This document shows positions 19,963-27,978 of a DNA stretch of 64,000 bases, in pieces. The position numbers were made by a program, and so were the translations under genes. Every line of letters begins with the position of its first letter. Positions within the stretch are counted from its first letter, which is position 1. The notes beneath the pieces were generated by a model. That model was not told where the DNA came from, did no database searches, and worked only from the letters and a program-made list of their open reading frames with translations. The DNA lies in the NCBI GenBank assembly GCA_028283725.1, contig JAPWKC010000002.1, positions 405,025 through 469,024 of the forward strand, read 5' to 3'. Origin of the DNA: Neorhizobium sp. (lineage in GTDB: Bacteria; Pseudomonadota; Alphaproteobacteria; Rhizobiales; Rhizobiaceae).

Positions 19963-20136
19963 CGGCCAGTCTTGTAGTGCAGCGTCCGGCCGCAGCGCAA
20001 GTCCCGCTTTGTCCCGGAAGCGAAAAAATGTCGCAGTGTCATCCTGCACATCCCGTCGAACCCTGCGCCAGAAAGGTCACACCGGATGCGTTATCTGGCA
20101 TCCGGGCGGCCGCCATGCTTTTCTCCCGCCTGGCGA

Positions 20137-20151
20137 TTAAGCTTTCATTAA
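20137..20151 (+). promoter_or_regulatory. Candidate CtrA-binding site
   Basis: TTAA-GCTTTCA-TTAA followed by C matches the alphaproteobacterial CtrA full site (TTAA, seven bases, TTAAC). It lies 73 nt upstream of the penicillin-binding-protein ATG. The motif is short, so chance occurrence is possible. Its place before a division-type gene makes it credible. Confidence 0.5.
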
Positions 20152-20224
20152 CTGCAGAAGACTAAAAATTGGCGGGATTGAAGGGTGTTTCGTGCATCGC
20201 CATGATCCTTGAGAAGATCAAATA

Positions 20225-21949
20225 ATGTCAATTATTTACTCCGCCCTTCGCAATAGCGGCCGGCTTATCCGTATCGCATCGAGCAGCCGTGTGCCGCCAT
20301 CGAAGGCGCGCATGCAGGGCAAGGCAAAGCGCACCAAGTCCCGTCTCGTCATCCTTTCGGGCGTCTTCGGCCTCGCTTACTGTGCTCTCGTGGGCAAACT
20401 CACCTATTACGGGATCAATGAGGAAGACATCACGGCGTCTATCCCCTCCAATCCCATCGTCGCGTCCCGCCCCGATATTACCGACCGCAACGGCGAGTTG
20501 CTGGCAACCGATGTCCATACCGTCTCGATGTTTGCCGAACCCTATCGCGTCGTCGATGTCGATGAAGCAGTCGAGAAGATTTCGGGCCTCTTTCCCGATC
20601 TGAACCGCAAGGCGCTCTACAAGAAGCTCGCCGACCGGCGGCAGAAATTCGTCTGGCTTCGCCGCCAGCTGACACCCAAGCAGCAGAGCGAAGTGCTGAC
20701 GCTCGGCATTCCCGCTATCGGCTTCCGTCCCGAGGTGAAGCGGTTCTATCCGGATGGCGCGACTGCGGCCCATGTCCTCGGCTATGTCGATATCGACAAC
20801 CATGGCGTTGCGGGCATGGAAAAATATCTCGATATGCAGGGCCTTTCAGACCTCGCCTCGCTCGGTATGACCAGCGAAAGCGCGCTGAAGCCGGTCCGCC
20901 TGTCGATCGATATCCGCGTGCAGAACGTCGTGCACGATGTCGTGCTGAATGCGATTACCCAGATGAAGAGCAAGGATGCCGGCGCGGTCGTCCTCGACAT
21001 TCATACGGGCGAAGTGCTTGCCATGGCGTCGGCACCCGATTTCGACCCCAACGATCCGCAGGCCGGCGGCGGCGAGGGCTGGCTCAACCGCATGTCGAAC
21101 GGCACGTTCGAAATGGGCTCGGTGTTCAAGACCTTCTCGATGGCGATGGCCCTCGACAGCGGTGACGTGAAGCTGACAGATACGTTCGACGCCTCGACGC
21201 CGCTCCATTACGGCGGCTTCACCATCCATGACGACAACGACGTTCCGCGCCGCGTCCTGACTGTGCCGGAAATCTTCCGCTATTCGTCCAACGTCGGTAC
21301 CGCTAAGATGATGGATACGGTCGGCATGGATGCGCAGAAGGCCTATCTTACCAAATTCGGCCTGCTGACACGGCTCGAAACCGAATTGCCCGAAGTCAAG
21401 ACGCCGAGCCAGCCGAAGGTCTGGAAGAAGATCAACTCCATCACGATCTCCTTCGGTCACGGCGTTGCCACGACGCCGCTACAGACGGCGGTCGCCGGTG
21501 CCGGCCTCGTCAACGGCGGTGAGCTGATCGAGCCGACCTTCCTGCCGCGCACCGCCGAAGAGGCCGAAAAGACCGCCGTGAGGATCGTCAAGCCGGCAAC
21601 CAGCGACAAGATCCGCGCGCTCTTCAAGCTCAACGGCGAAACGGGCTCGGGCGTCAGCGCCGACGTGATCGGCTTCCATGTCGGCGGCAAGACCGGCACG
21701 GCCAACAAGGTCATCCATGGCGTCTATTCGCACAAGCTGAGCTTCAACTCGTACCTTGCTGCCTTCCCGATCAACAATCCGCAATATGTCATCCTGTCCT
21801 TCTGCGACGAGCCCCTGACCGGCTATAAGGGGCCGAGCACGTTTGCGACGAACACGGCGGCACCGATGGTGAAGGATATCGTCTCGCGCGTCGCTCCGAT
21901 GCTCAGCGTCAAACCCGACTTCGGCCCGATGGAAGTCGCGAATTACTGA
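20225..21949 (+). CDS. Class B penicillin-binding protein, FtsI/PBP3-like
   Basis: A 574-residue monofunctional transpeptidase that cross-links septal or growth-zone peptidoglycan. It has a short cytoplasmic tail, one transmembrane helix (about residues 41-57), a PBP dimerisation domain and a transpeptidase domain. The active-site set is complete: SVFK (Ser299 nucleophile and Lys302), the YSSN box and GGKTGTANK. It stands alone, not in a dcw cluster, so it is probably the second FtsI-like protein that several Rhizobiaceae carry. A candidate CtrA site upstream would tie it to the cell cycle. A GAGAAG site precedes the ATG. Confidence 0.92.
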   Translation: MSIIYSALRNSGRLIRIASSSRVPPSKARMQGKAKRTKSRLVILSGVFGLAYCALVGKLTYYGINEEDITASIPSNPIVASRPDITDRNGELLATDVHTVSMFAEPYRVVDVDEAVEKISGLFPDLNRKALYKKLADRRQKFVWLRRQLTPKQQSEVLTLGIPAIGFRPEVKRFYPDGATAAHVLGYVDIDNHGVAGMEKYLDMQGLSDLASLGMTSESALKPVRLSIDIRVQNVVHDVVLNAITQMKSKDAGAVVLDIHTGEVLAMASAPDFDPNDPQAGGGEGWLNRMSNGTFEMGSVFKTFSMAMALDSGDVKLTDTFDASTPLHYGGFTIHDDNDVPRRVLTVPEIFRYSSNVGTAKMMDTVGMDAQKAYLTKFGLLTRLETELPEVKTPSQPKVWKKINSITISFGHGVATTPLQTAVAGAGLVNGGELIEPTFLPRTAEEAEKTAVRIVKPATSDKIRALFKLNGETGSGVSADVIGFHVGGKTGTANKVIHGVYSHKLSFNSYLAAFPINNPQYVILSFCDEPLTGYKGPSTFATNTAAPMVKDIVSRVAPMLSVKPDFGPMEVANY

Positions 21950-22015
21950 TATTGCCCACGGCATCCCCATGGGCCTTCCTTGGCTGAGGCACGCGTTTCC
22001 GCGTGGTTCACACGC

Positions 22016-23122
22016 TCAGGTGAGCCCGCCGCCGAAAAGGCCGTTCCAGCTTTCGCCCGCAAGGCCGTTCAGCACGCAGTCGCCGGACAGGAATGGCGCG
22101 CTGATCGTCTGGTCCTTGGTGTGGATGACGCTTGCGGCATTGCTGGCGAAAATCATCTGTCGGCTCGTCGATGCCTGGAGGAGCCATGGCTGGCTTCGTC
22201 CGCGCAGGCCGACGGCACCCCGCTCGTAGGCATCGGCGAACAGCCGGTCGAGCACGGTTCCGCCATGGCCCGGCATTGCGGCAATCTGGAGAACCCGGCC
22301 GATGCCGCCCGCATTGAGATGGTAGAAGAACCCGCCTAACGGCTCTCCCGATCTGGTGCTGGTAATCATGATCACGGGTTCGCCATAGGCGGGTTTACGT
22401 CTTGCTACATCGAGTACGTGTTCGAGATAGCCGTTGTCCCAATCGGGCCGTGCCGAAATTCCGGTGCTTGTCCGGCGCATAAGAGCTGCAAATTCGTCGA
22501 GGCTCGCGTCTTTCGTCATAAGTCCCGCGGGGGCCGGCCCTGGCAGCAGTGCTGCCAGCGTCGAAGCATGGCGGCGACGGGCGAGCAGCCGGTCGGCGAT
22601 GCGGGTGATGGGGGAAAGCGTGGTAAGCGCCGGCCATTTGCGGTTGGCGAGCGCATGGGCAAAGCCTGCCGGTTGCAGCACGCGGAACCAGTCGAGACTG
22701 TGCCCGGCGATCACGCTGCCGCGCAACCGCGTCCACATGGCCTGGGTGACGGCGATCGCCGTCTCGCTCATGGAGACGTCCTGCGGGCCGGCCAGAAATG
22801 CTTTCAGGAGCCGGGCTCCCGCCATGGGGTCGCGTCCTTCTTCGCGGCTCATCAATGCGCCACAGAAGGCTGCGCGCACCGGCCTGTCGCCAACGAGATA
22901 GGGCACCGTGTGGACACCGACAAAGCCGGAGATGGTGCCGCGGTCGTCAAGATGAACGAGAGAGGTGATCTCGGGATCGCGGAATGGTCCGTCGAGATAG
23001 AAGGAGCGGAAACAGTCCCGCAGCTCGACCGAGGGGTCGCCCTTGCGATGAAGAAGCGTTCGCTTGTAGAGCGCGCTCACCTGGTCGATGTCGGCTACGG
23101 CGAAGGGGCGAACGACGCTCAC
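22016..23122 (-). CDS. GNAT-like acyltransferase domain protein of unknown role
   Basis: A 368-residue protein. The first 130 residues look like a GNAT fold (VRPFAVADIDQVSALYKRTL, then ISGFVGVHTVPYLV and AFCGALMSREEGRDP), and the C-terminal half (GGFFYHLNAGGIGRVLQIAA) could be a second one. I do not recognise a specific family function. The start is GTG at 23122, sharing a GTGA tetramer with the stop of the HemK-like gene, so the pair is co-translated. That coupling suggests a joint modification pathway, but no substrate can be named. Confidence 0.7.
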   Translation of the reverse strand: MSVVRPFAVADIDQVSALYKRTLLHRKGDPSVELRDCFRSFYLDGPFRDPEITSLVHLDDRGTISGFVGVHTVPYLVGDRPVRAAFCGALMSREEGRDPMAGARLLKAFLAGPQDVSMSETAIAVTQAMWTRLRGSVIAGHSLDWFRVLQPAGFAHALANRKWPALTTLSPITRIADRLLARRRHASTLAALLPGPAPAGLMTKDASLDEFAALMRRTSTGISARPDWDNGYLEHVLDVARRKPAYGEPVIMITSTRSGEPLGGFFYHLNAGGIGRVLQIAAMPGHGGTVLDRLFADAYERGAVGLRGRSQPWLLQASTSRQMIFASNAASVIHTKDQTISAPFLSGDCVLNGLAGESWNGLFGGGLT

Positions 23123-23809
23123 GGCTTTGCCCCGTGATAGCGCACTACCGCAACGCGCGGCACACCCTGTTCGTCGTTGATGAGGTCGAGGGGCGCAAAA
23201 GAGCCCGCACGTGCGACGAGCGATGCGGCCTGACGCTCCTGCCCGACGCCGAATTCGAAGGCGAGATGGCCGCCGGGTGCCAGATAGGCAGGCGCCTCCC
23301 TGACCAGCCGCTGTAGGATAGAGATGCCGTAGGGCCCTCCGTCGAATGCCTCGCGCGGCTCGGCCTCGAGCAGATGGGCGCTTTCACCGGCCAGTTTGCC
23401 GGTGGAAATATAGGGCGGATTGCAGACGACGAGCATCGCACGGCCACTCGCCTCATCTCCTTCGAGCGCGGAGAAAAGGTCACCCTGTCGCACGGTGACG
23501 CGGTCGCGAAGGCCGAGACGCTCGACATTCAGCCTTGCCGTCCGGACCGCTCCATCCGTCAGGTCGGCCGCAAGGACACGTGCTTTGGGCAATGCGGTCG
23601 CCAATGCGCAGGCGAGATTGCCCGAGCCGCAGCACATGTCGATGACGAGGGGAGAAGGTTCATCCGCCTTGCTCAGGATCGACAGGGCGGTGCGGCCGAG
23701 CAGCTCGGTCTCGCTGCGTGGCGCCAGCACATCGCCGTCCAGAATGAGGTCCAGCCCCATGAACCGATAGGATGCCTGCAAGATCGCCGTGCCCCGTTGA
23801 TGACGTCAT
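23119..23809 (-). CDS. HemK/PrmC-family methyltransferase without the N-terminal domain; start region possibly frameshifted
   Basis: A SAM-dependent methyltransferase of about 220-229 residues. It has the PRSETELLG entry motif, VIDMCCGSGNLACALA for SAM binding and the catalytic NPPY shared with glutamine and adenine N-methyltransferases. PrmC enzymes have an extra helical N-terminal domain of 80-100 residues that is missing here, so release-factor methylation is doubtful. The uninterrupted frame begins at TTG 23781. An ATG at 23809 gives MTSSTGTAILQASYRF only if one base is removed near the C-run 23792-23795, so one extra base is suspected. I list the wider span. Confidence 0.7.
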
Positions 23810-23864
23810 CGGATAGAGAGCACGACAAGTCTTACCAAAAGGCCCCATGGAACGCCAGAATTGC

Positions 23865-23897
23865 ATCCTCGCCGGCCGGTTGGCGACCGGCGAGGAT
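23865..23897 (-). terminator. Hairpin after the lactonase gene
   Basis: An 11-bp perfect inverted repeat (ATCCTCGCCGG with its complement, 11-nt loop) begins 15 nt after the stop at 23912. The minus-strand sequence that follows, GCAATTCT, has only a poor U-tract. It is placed where a terminator is expected, though efficiency is uncertain. Confidence 0.4.
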
Positions 23898-23911
23898 ATC
23901 GTCAGCAATGC

Positions 23912-24955
23912 TTAGACAGCGCCGCGCGTCTCCACATAGAGCGCGTAGACCGAATGGCTGCTGGCCATGTAGAGGCGGTTCTTCTTGACGCCGCCGAAGA
24001 CGAGGTTGGGGCAACGCTCCGGCAGGCTGATGAAGCCGATCGCCTTGCCGGCGGCATTGAACACCTTGACGCCATCGAGATCTTCCGGCTTGGCGCCGGC
24101 CGCGCCATTGCTGCCCCAGCCGCACCAGATATTGCCGTCCACATCGACCTTGATGCCGTCGAGGCCACCATTGTCGTCGGCGGTGACAAGGGCCGTCTTG
24201 TTCGACAGCTTGATGCCGTCCGCGCCGACATCATAGCTCCAGATAATGCGGTAGGGTGCGGCACGGCCTTCGACGATGTAGAGCTTCTTTTCGTCGGGCG
24301 AAAAGGCTAGGCCGTTCGGGCCTTTCAACTCGTCGGTCACGAGGTCGAGCTTGCCCTCGGGAGAGATGCGGTAGACGGAATGCGGCAGTTCCGGCGTTGC
24401 CTTCTCGCCTTCCCATTCCCCGCCGATGCCGAAGGGCGGATCGGTGAACCAGATGGAGCCATCGGACTTGCAGACGATGTCGTTCGGCGAGTTGAGTTTC
24501 TTGCCCTTGTAGCTATCGGCAAGCACCGTGATGCTGCCATCATATTCCGTACGGGTGACGCGGCGGGTCAGATGTTCGCAGGAGATCAGGCGGCCCTGTC
24601 GGTCGCGGGTGTGACCGTTCGTATAGTTGGCGTTCTCGCGGTAAACGCTCCAGGTGCCGTTCGCCTCATCAAAGCGCATGATGCGGTTGTTCGGGATGTC
24701 GCTGACAAGCAGATAACGGCCGTCACCGAACCAGACGGGACCTTCGAGCCAGCGGGCGCCGGTGGCCACCTGTTCGAGCGTCGAGGAGCTGATGCGGTAT
24801 TTCGCAAAGCTCGGGTCGAGGATCCGGATCGCCGGATCAGGGTAGCGCGCATTCGGTGTGTAGGGGAAGGATTGCGCGGCGCCGACCTTCGGCAGAATAG
24901 CGGTCGCAAGTGCGGCGGCCGAGCCTGCCATCATCGTTCTGCGTGTGGAATTCAA
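23912..24955 (-). CDS. Exported SMP-30/gluconolactonase-type lactonase
   Basis: A 347-residue six-bladed beta-propeller hydrolase of the SMP-30/gluconolactonase/LRE family. The N-terminus NSTRRTMMAGSAAALATA is a twin-arginine-type export signal, so it likely acts in the periplasm. Typical blade motifs are LEGPVWF, LNSPNDIVC (calcium-site Asn and Asp), GPNGLAFSPDEK and NGGLDGIKVD. The start is TTG at 24955, with AGAGGA 8 nt upstream; no ATG gives a complete signal. A gluconolactone-like substrate is only a family default. Confidence 0.88.
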   Translation of the reverse strand: MNSTRRTMMAGSAAALATAILPKVGAAQSFPYTPNARYPDPAIRILDPSFAKYRISSSTLEQVATGARWLEGPVWFGDGRYLLVSDIPNNRIMRFDEANGTWSVYRENANYTNGHTRDRQGRLISCEHLTRRVTRTEYDGSITVLADSYKGKKLNSPNDIVCKSDGSIWFTDPPFGIGGEWEGEKATPELPHSVYRISPEGKLDLVTDELKGPNGLAFSPDEKKLYIVEGRAAPYRIIWSYDVGADGIKLSNKTALVTADDNGGLDGIKVDVDGNIWCGWGSNGAAGAKPEDLDGVKVFNAAGKAIGFISLPERCPNLVFGGVKKNRLYMASSHSVYALYVETRGAV

Positions 24956-25321
24956 TGGATTATCCTCTGAAAATTGCCTGATCTCATATCACCGGCTCGT
25001 TGCAACGAGTGGGCCGCAATCATGGCCCGCGCCTTGTTAGCGGATGCAACCGGTTTTTGGAACCTGCTATTGCAACCACTAGATTGTAAAATATTGATTT
25101 CACGATAAAAAATTCGATTTTTACGAAGCAAAAGCATTTTTAGCGTGCATTGCACACAAAGTGACAGACACTTAAGTCTTTATTTAAATCTGCGTGGTCT
25201 GCTCAGGCCCACAAGGACAGACGATCAGTTGGGATCGGTTGATGTGCATGATGTGCGAATGTTCGGTGGGAAGCGGTGCTTTCCAGAGGTACTTTTTCTC
25301 TTTCCTTATATAGGCGCATTC
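24956..25321. other. Divergent intergenic region, lactonase / chemoreceptor
   Basis: AT-rich compared with its surroundings, especially 25080-25190, as expected for two back-to-back promoters. It includes TTAA-N8-TTAA near 25170, one base longer than a CtrA site. An open frame runs into the chemoreceptor gene from 25145, but its start is far upstream of the conserved N-terminus. Nothing else recognised. Confidence 0.5.
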
Positions 25322-27250
25322 ATGCTCAAGAATTGGAAGATCAAGACCAAGGTGCTGACGGCTATCGCCGTGCTTGCCATTATCTCACTATCCGGATTGC
25401 TTTACGTCACGAGCAAATTCGACACCGCAAACGAAGCCTATAGCGGCTTCCTGCAGCGTGAAAGCAACGCGGCGACCTTTGGCCCTCGTGGTGCTGCTGG
25501 CCTGTGGACGGCGACGACATGGCTGACGCGCGCCTTGGCGCAGGATCCGAAGAGCGCCGCCTACAAGGATCTCGCCGGTCGCTTCGACAAGGAATTTGCC
25601 GGCGCCCGCGATCGTCTGACGCAGATCCCCGGTCTGGTGCCGAGCCGCAAGGCGGCAATCGACGATCTGGTGGCCGGCGCAGACGCGCTGAAGAGCGTTG
25701 GCGACGACCTGCTCAAGGCGCATGTTGCCGGTGATCAGGCAAAGGTTGATGCACTCTCCGACAAGCTCGACCAGTCGATCGTAGCGCTTTCGCCGAAATT
25801 TGGTGCCAATAACGGCGCAATGGCCGACATTCTCAACAATGGTGCAAAGGCGCTCTCGGATTCCGTTTCGCAGACCATCCTGTCGGCGATCGTCGGCCTT
25901 CTGATCGGCATTGCCGCCGCCGTTGCCGTTGCCATCACCATTACCCATAAGGGCATCACCGCCCCGATGGCACGCCTGCGCGAACGCATGGCCTCGCTTG
26001 CCAATGGCGAGACGACACAGGAAATCCCCGGCCTTGAGCGCAAGGACGAAGTCGGCCAGATGGCCGAAGCCGTTGCCATCTTCCGCGACAATGCGCTTGA
26101 ACGCATCCGCCTCGAAAATGAGGCCGACCAGAACCGCAGCCTGTCTGAACGCGAACGGATCGACCGCGAAGCGCAGAAGAACCGCGAGGCGACCGACGTC
26201 AAGTTTGCTGTCGACAGCCTGGCCGACGCTCTGAGCCGCCTGTCGGAAGGTGACGTCTCCTACCGTATCGAAAAGCCGTTCACCGCTTCCCTTGATGGTG
26301 TCCGCAGCGACTTCAACAATTCCGCTGGCAAGCTTCAGTCTGCTCTTCAGCAGGTCGCAGAAAATGCCCGTGGCATCCACTCCGGCGCCAACGAGATCAA
26401 GTCGGCCGCCGACGATCTGGCCAAGCGCACTGAACAACAGGCCGCAGCCGTCGAAGAGACCGCAGCTGCGCTGGAAGAAATCACCACGACCGTCAAGGAT
26501 GCCACCAAGCGCGCCCAGGAAGCTGGTTCGCTGGTTGCCCGCACCCGCGCCGGTGCAGAGCGTTCGGGCGAAGTCGTCCAGCGTGCCGTCCGTTCGATGG
26601 AGCAGATCGAAAAGTCTTCGGGCGAGATCGGCAACATTATCGGCGTCATCGACGAGATCGCCTTCCAGACCAATCTTCTGGCACTCAATGCCGGTGTGGA
26701 AGCCGCACGCGCCGGTGAAGCCGGCAAGGGCTTTGCCGTCGTTGCCCAGGAAGTGCGTGAACTGGCACAGCGTTCGGCGAATGCAGCCAAGGAAATCAAG
26801 GCGCTGATCAACGCCTCGAACACGCAGGTTCAGGACGGTGTCGAACTGGTTGGCGAGACCGGCAAGGCGCTTGCAGCCATCGTCGTCGAGGTGCAGGAAA
26901 TCAACCGGCACGTCAATGCGATCGTCGAGAGCGCCCAGGAACAGTCGTCGGGTCTCCAGCAGATCAACACGGCCGTCAACCAGATGGACCAGGACACGCA
27001 GAAGAACGCCGCGATGGTGGAAGAATCGACTGCCGCAAGCCATGGTCTGTCGCAGGAAGTCGCTTCGCTCAACGCGCTTCTTTCCCAGTTCAAGCTCGGC
27101 GGCGGCTCTCATGCCGGTGGCGCGCGGCCAGTCTCCGGCCGTGACGCGCCCGTCGCTTCGCCGGCGCGTGCGCTCGGCGGCAGGGTTGCCACGGCATTCT
27201 CCGGCAATACGGCGCTCGCAAACCAGACCGCCGATTGGCAGGAATTCTGA
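25322..27250 (+). CDS. Methyl-accepting chemotaxis protein with C-terminal tether
   Basis: A 642-residue transmembrane chemoreceptor. Helix 1 is about residues 11-28, followed by a periplasmic helical sensing domain to about 180. Helix 2 is about 184-207, followed by a HAMP domain (MARLRERMASLANGE), a second HAMP-like segment and a long coiled-coil signalling domain. The hairpin tip contains DEIAFQTNLLALNAGVEAAR, which contacts CheA and CheW. The last residues, DWQEF, form a WxxF pentapeptide of the kind that docks CheR or CheB. The start at ATG 25322 fits the membrane helix. A strong terminator follows. Confidence 0.95.
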   Translation: MLKNWKIKTKVLTAIAVLAIISLSGLLYVTSKFDTANEAYSGFLQRESNAATFGPRGAAGLWTATTWLTRALAQDPKSAAYKDLAGRFDKEFAGARDRLTQIPGLVPSRKAAIDDLVAGADALKSVGDDLLKAHVAGDQAKVDALSDKLDQSIVALSPKFGANNGAMADILNNGAKALSDSVSQTILSAIVGLLIGIAAAVAVAITITHKGITAPMARLRERMASLANGETTQEIPGLERKDEVGQMAEAVAIFRDNALERIRLENEADQNRSLSERERIDREAQKNREATDVKFAVDSLADALSRLSEGDVSYRIEKPFTASLDGVRSDFNNSAGKLQSALQQVAENARGIHSGANEIKSAADDLAKRTEQQAAAVEETAAALEEITTTVKDATKRAQEAGSLVARTRAGAERSGEVVQRAVRSMEQIEKSSGEIGNIIGVIDEIAFQTNLLALNAGVEAARAGEAGKGFAVVAQEVRELAQRSANAAKEIKALINASNTQVQDGVELVGETGKALAAIVVEVQEINRHVNAIVESAQEQSSGLQQINTAVNQMDQDTQKNAAMVEESTAASHGLSQEVASLNALLSQFKLGGGSHAGGARPVSGRDAPVASPARALGGRVATAFSGNTALANQTADWQEF

Positions 27251-27263
27251 TCCGATCATTCAG

Positions 27264-27296
27264 GTCGGGGCGGCTTCGGCCGCCCCGACGATTTTT
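27264..27296 (+). terminator. Intrinsic terminator of the chemoreceptor gene
   Basis: An 11-bp perfect G/C-rich stem (GTCGGGGCGGC) is closed by a TTCG tetraloop. Its right arm ends at 27289 and is followed by GATTTTT, 14 nt after the stop codon. Confidence 0.93.
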
Positions 27297-27448
27297 GCAT
27301 GATTGCCTTGTCGTACAGGCGATCCCGCGGTCAAGGCCGGAAAAAAATACTTCCGAGGTGGACACCATCGTCTGCCAGCGCCTTATGAAAAGCCTTGCAA
27401 ACGGTTAACAAAACTCTATTTCCGGGCTCCACATCAGTGGAGCCTTAT

Positions 27449-27637
27449 ATGCATGAGATAGAGAACAGCGACGCCCCGGCCCAAATCGAGGCAGGCGCTG
27501 ACACCGGCAGGACCGTTTCTCCGTCTGCGCAGCAGCAACTGGCCGAGATTGCACGTCGCCTGAACGACCTTGCGGATCAGGCCCGTCGCCTCACCGATAC
27601 CCCCCTTCAGGGACAGCGCGATCTGACACATGCTTGA
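27449..27637 (+). CDS. Small hypothetical protein (62 aa)
   Basis: A 62-residue acidic protein: a disordered Ala/Asp-rich first half, then a probable amphipathic helix (QQLAEIARRLNDLADQARR). The ATG at 27449 follows GGAGCC at suitable spacing; a longer in-frame start at 27395 has no such site. No signal peptide and no family recognised. The coding call rests on the ribosome site and frame, so confidence is moderate. Confidence 0.5.
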   Translation: MHEIENSDAPAQIEAGADTGRTVSPSAQQQLAEIARRLNDLADQARRLTDTPLQGQRDLTHA

Positions 27638-27773
27638 TGGCCTGGTCGCCGTTTCTCTCCCGATCCGCGTGGCGAGCCGTTTTTCCAATCGTTGAAAAAA
27701 CCTGAAGGCGAATTTACAAGCCGTCCCGACGATGCCATGCTGATATCAGCCCGTTCTGGTTGAGGAGAGCGTC

Positions 27774-27959
27774 ATGCACCGTCAGGAAAGGCATCCCGGC
27801 AGACATGAAGGTCGAATGGCCATTTCAATCTGTCTCTACGGCCTGTCCCTGATGGGGATCATGGCCTATATCTGGGCAAATCCGCCCCATAAGACATCTG
27901 ATCGTGCCATTCAGCCGGATACGCTGCGCGTCGCAAGCGAGGCATACTACACCCATTGA
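27774..27959 (+). CDS. Small single-pass membrane protein (61 aa)
   Basis: A 61-residue peptide with a basic, His-rich N-terminus, one hydrophobic helix (about residues 15-35, MAISICLYGLSLMGIMAYIW) and a polar tail. The start has a strong GAGGAG site 7 nt upstream. It converges on cydC, whose stop is 20 nt away on the other strand. Small membrane subunits accompany some bd oxidases (CydX), but this one is on the opposite strand and lacks any CydX resemblance I can see, so I leave it as hypothetical. Confidence 0.6.
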   Translation: MHRQERHPGRHEGRMAISICLYGLSLMGIMAYIWANPPHKTSDRAIQPDTLRVASEAYYTH

Positions 27960-27978
27960 AGCATGGGACGGATGCAGC

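Noticed and set aside
25170..25186. CtrA-like TTAA...TTAA upstream of the chemoreceptor
   Set aside because: The spacing is eight bases rather than seven.
25388..27259. 623-codon minus-strand frame opposite the chemoreceptor
   Set aside because: Antisense shadow; the repeat-like look comes from the coiled-coil codon pattern of the real gene.
27774..27959. CydX candidate
   Set aside because: Opposite strand to the cyd operon and no similarity to CydX that I can see.
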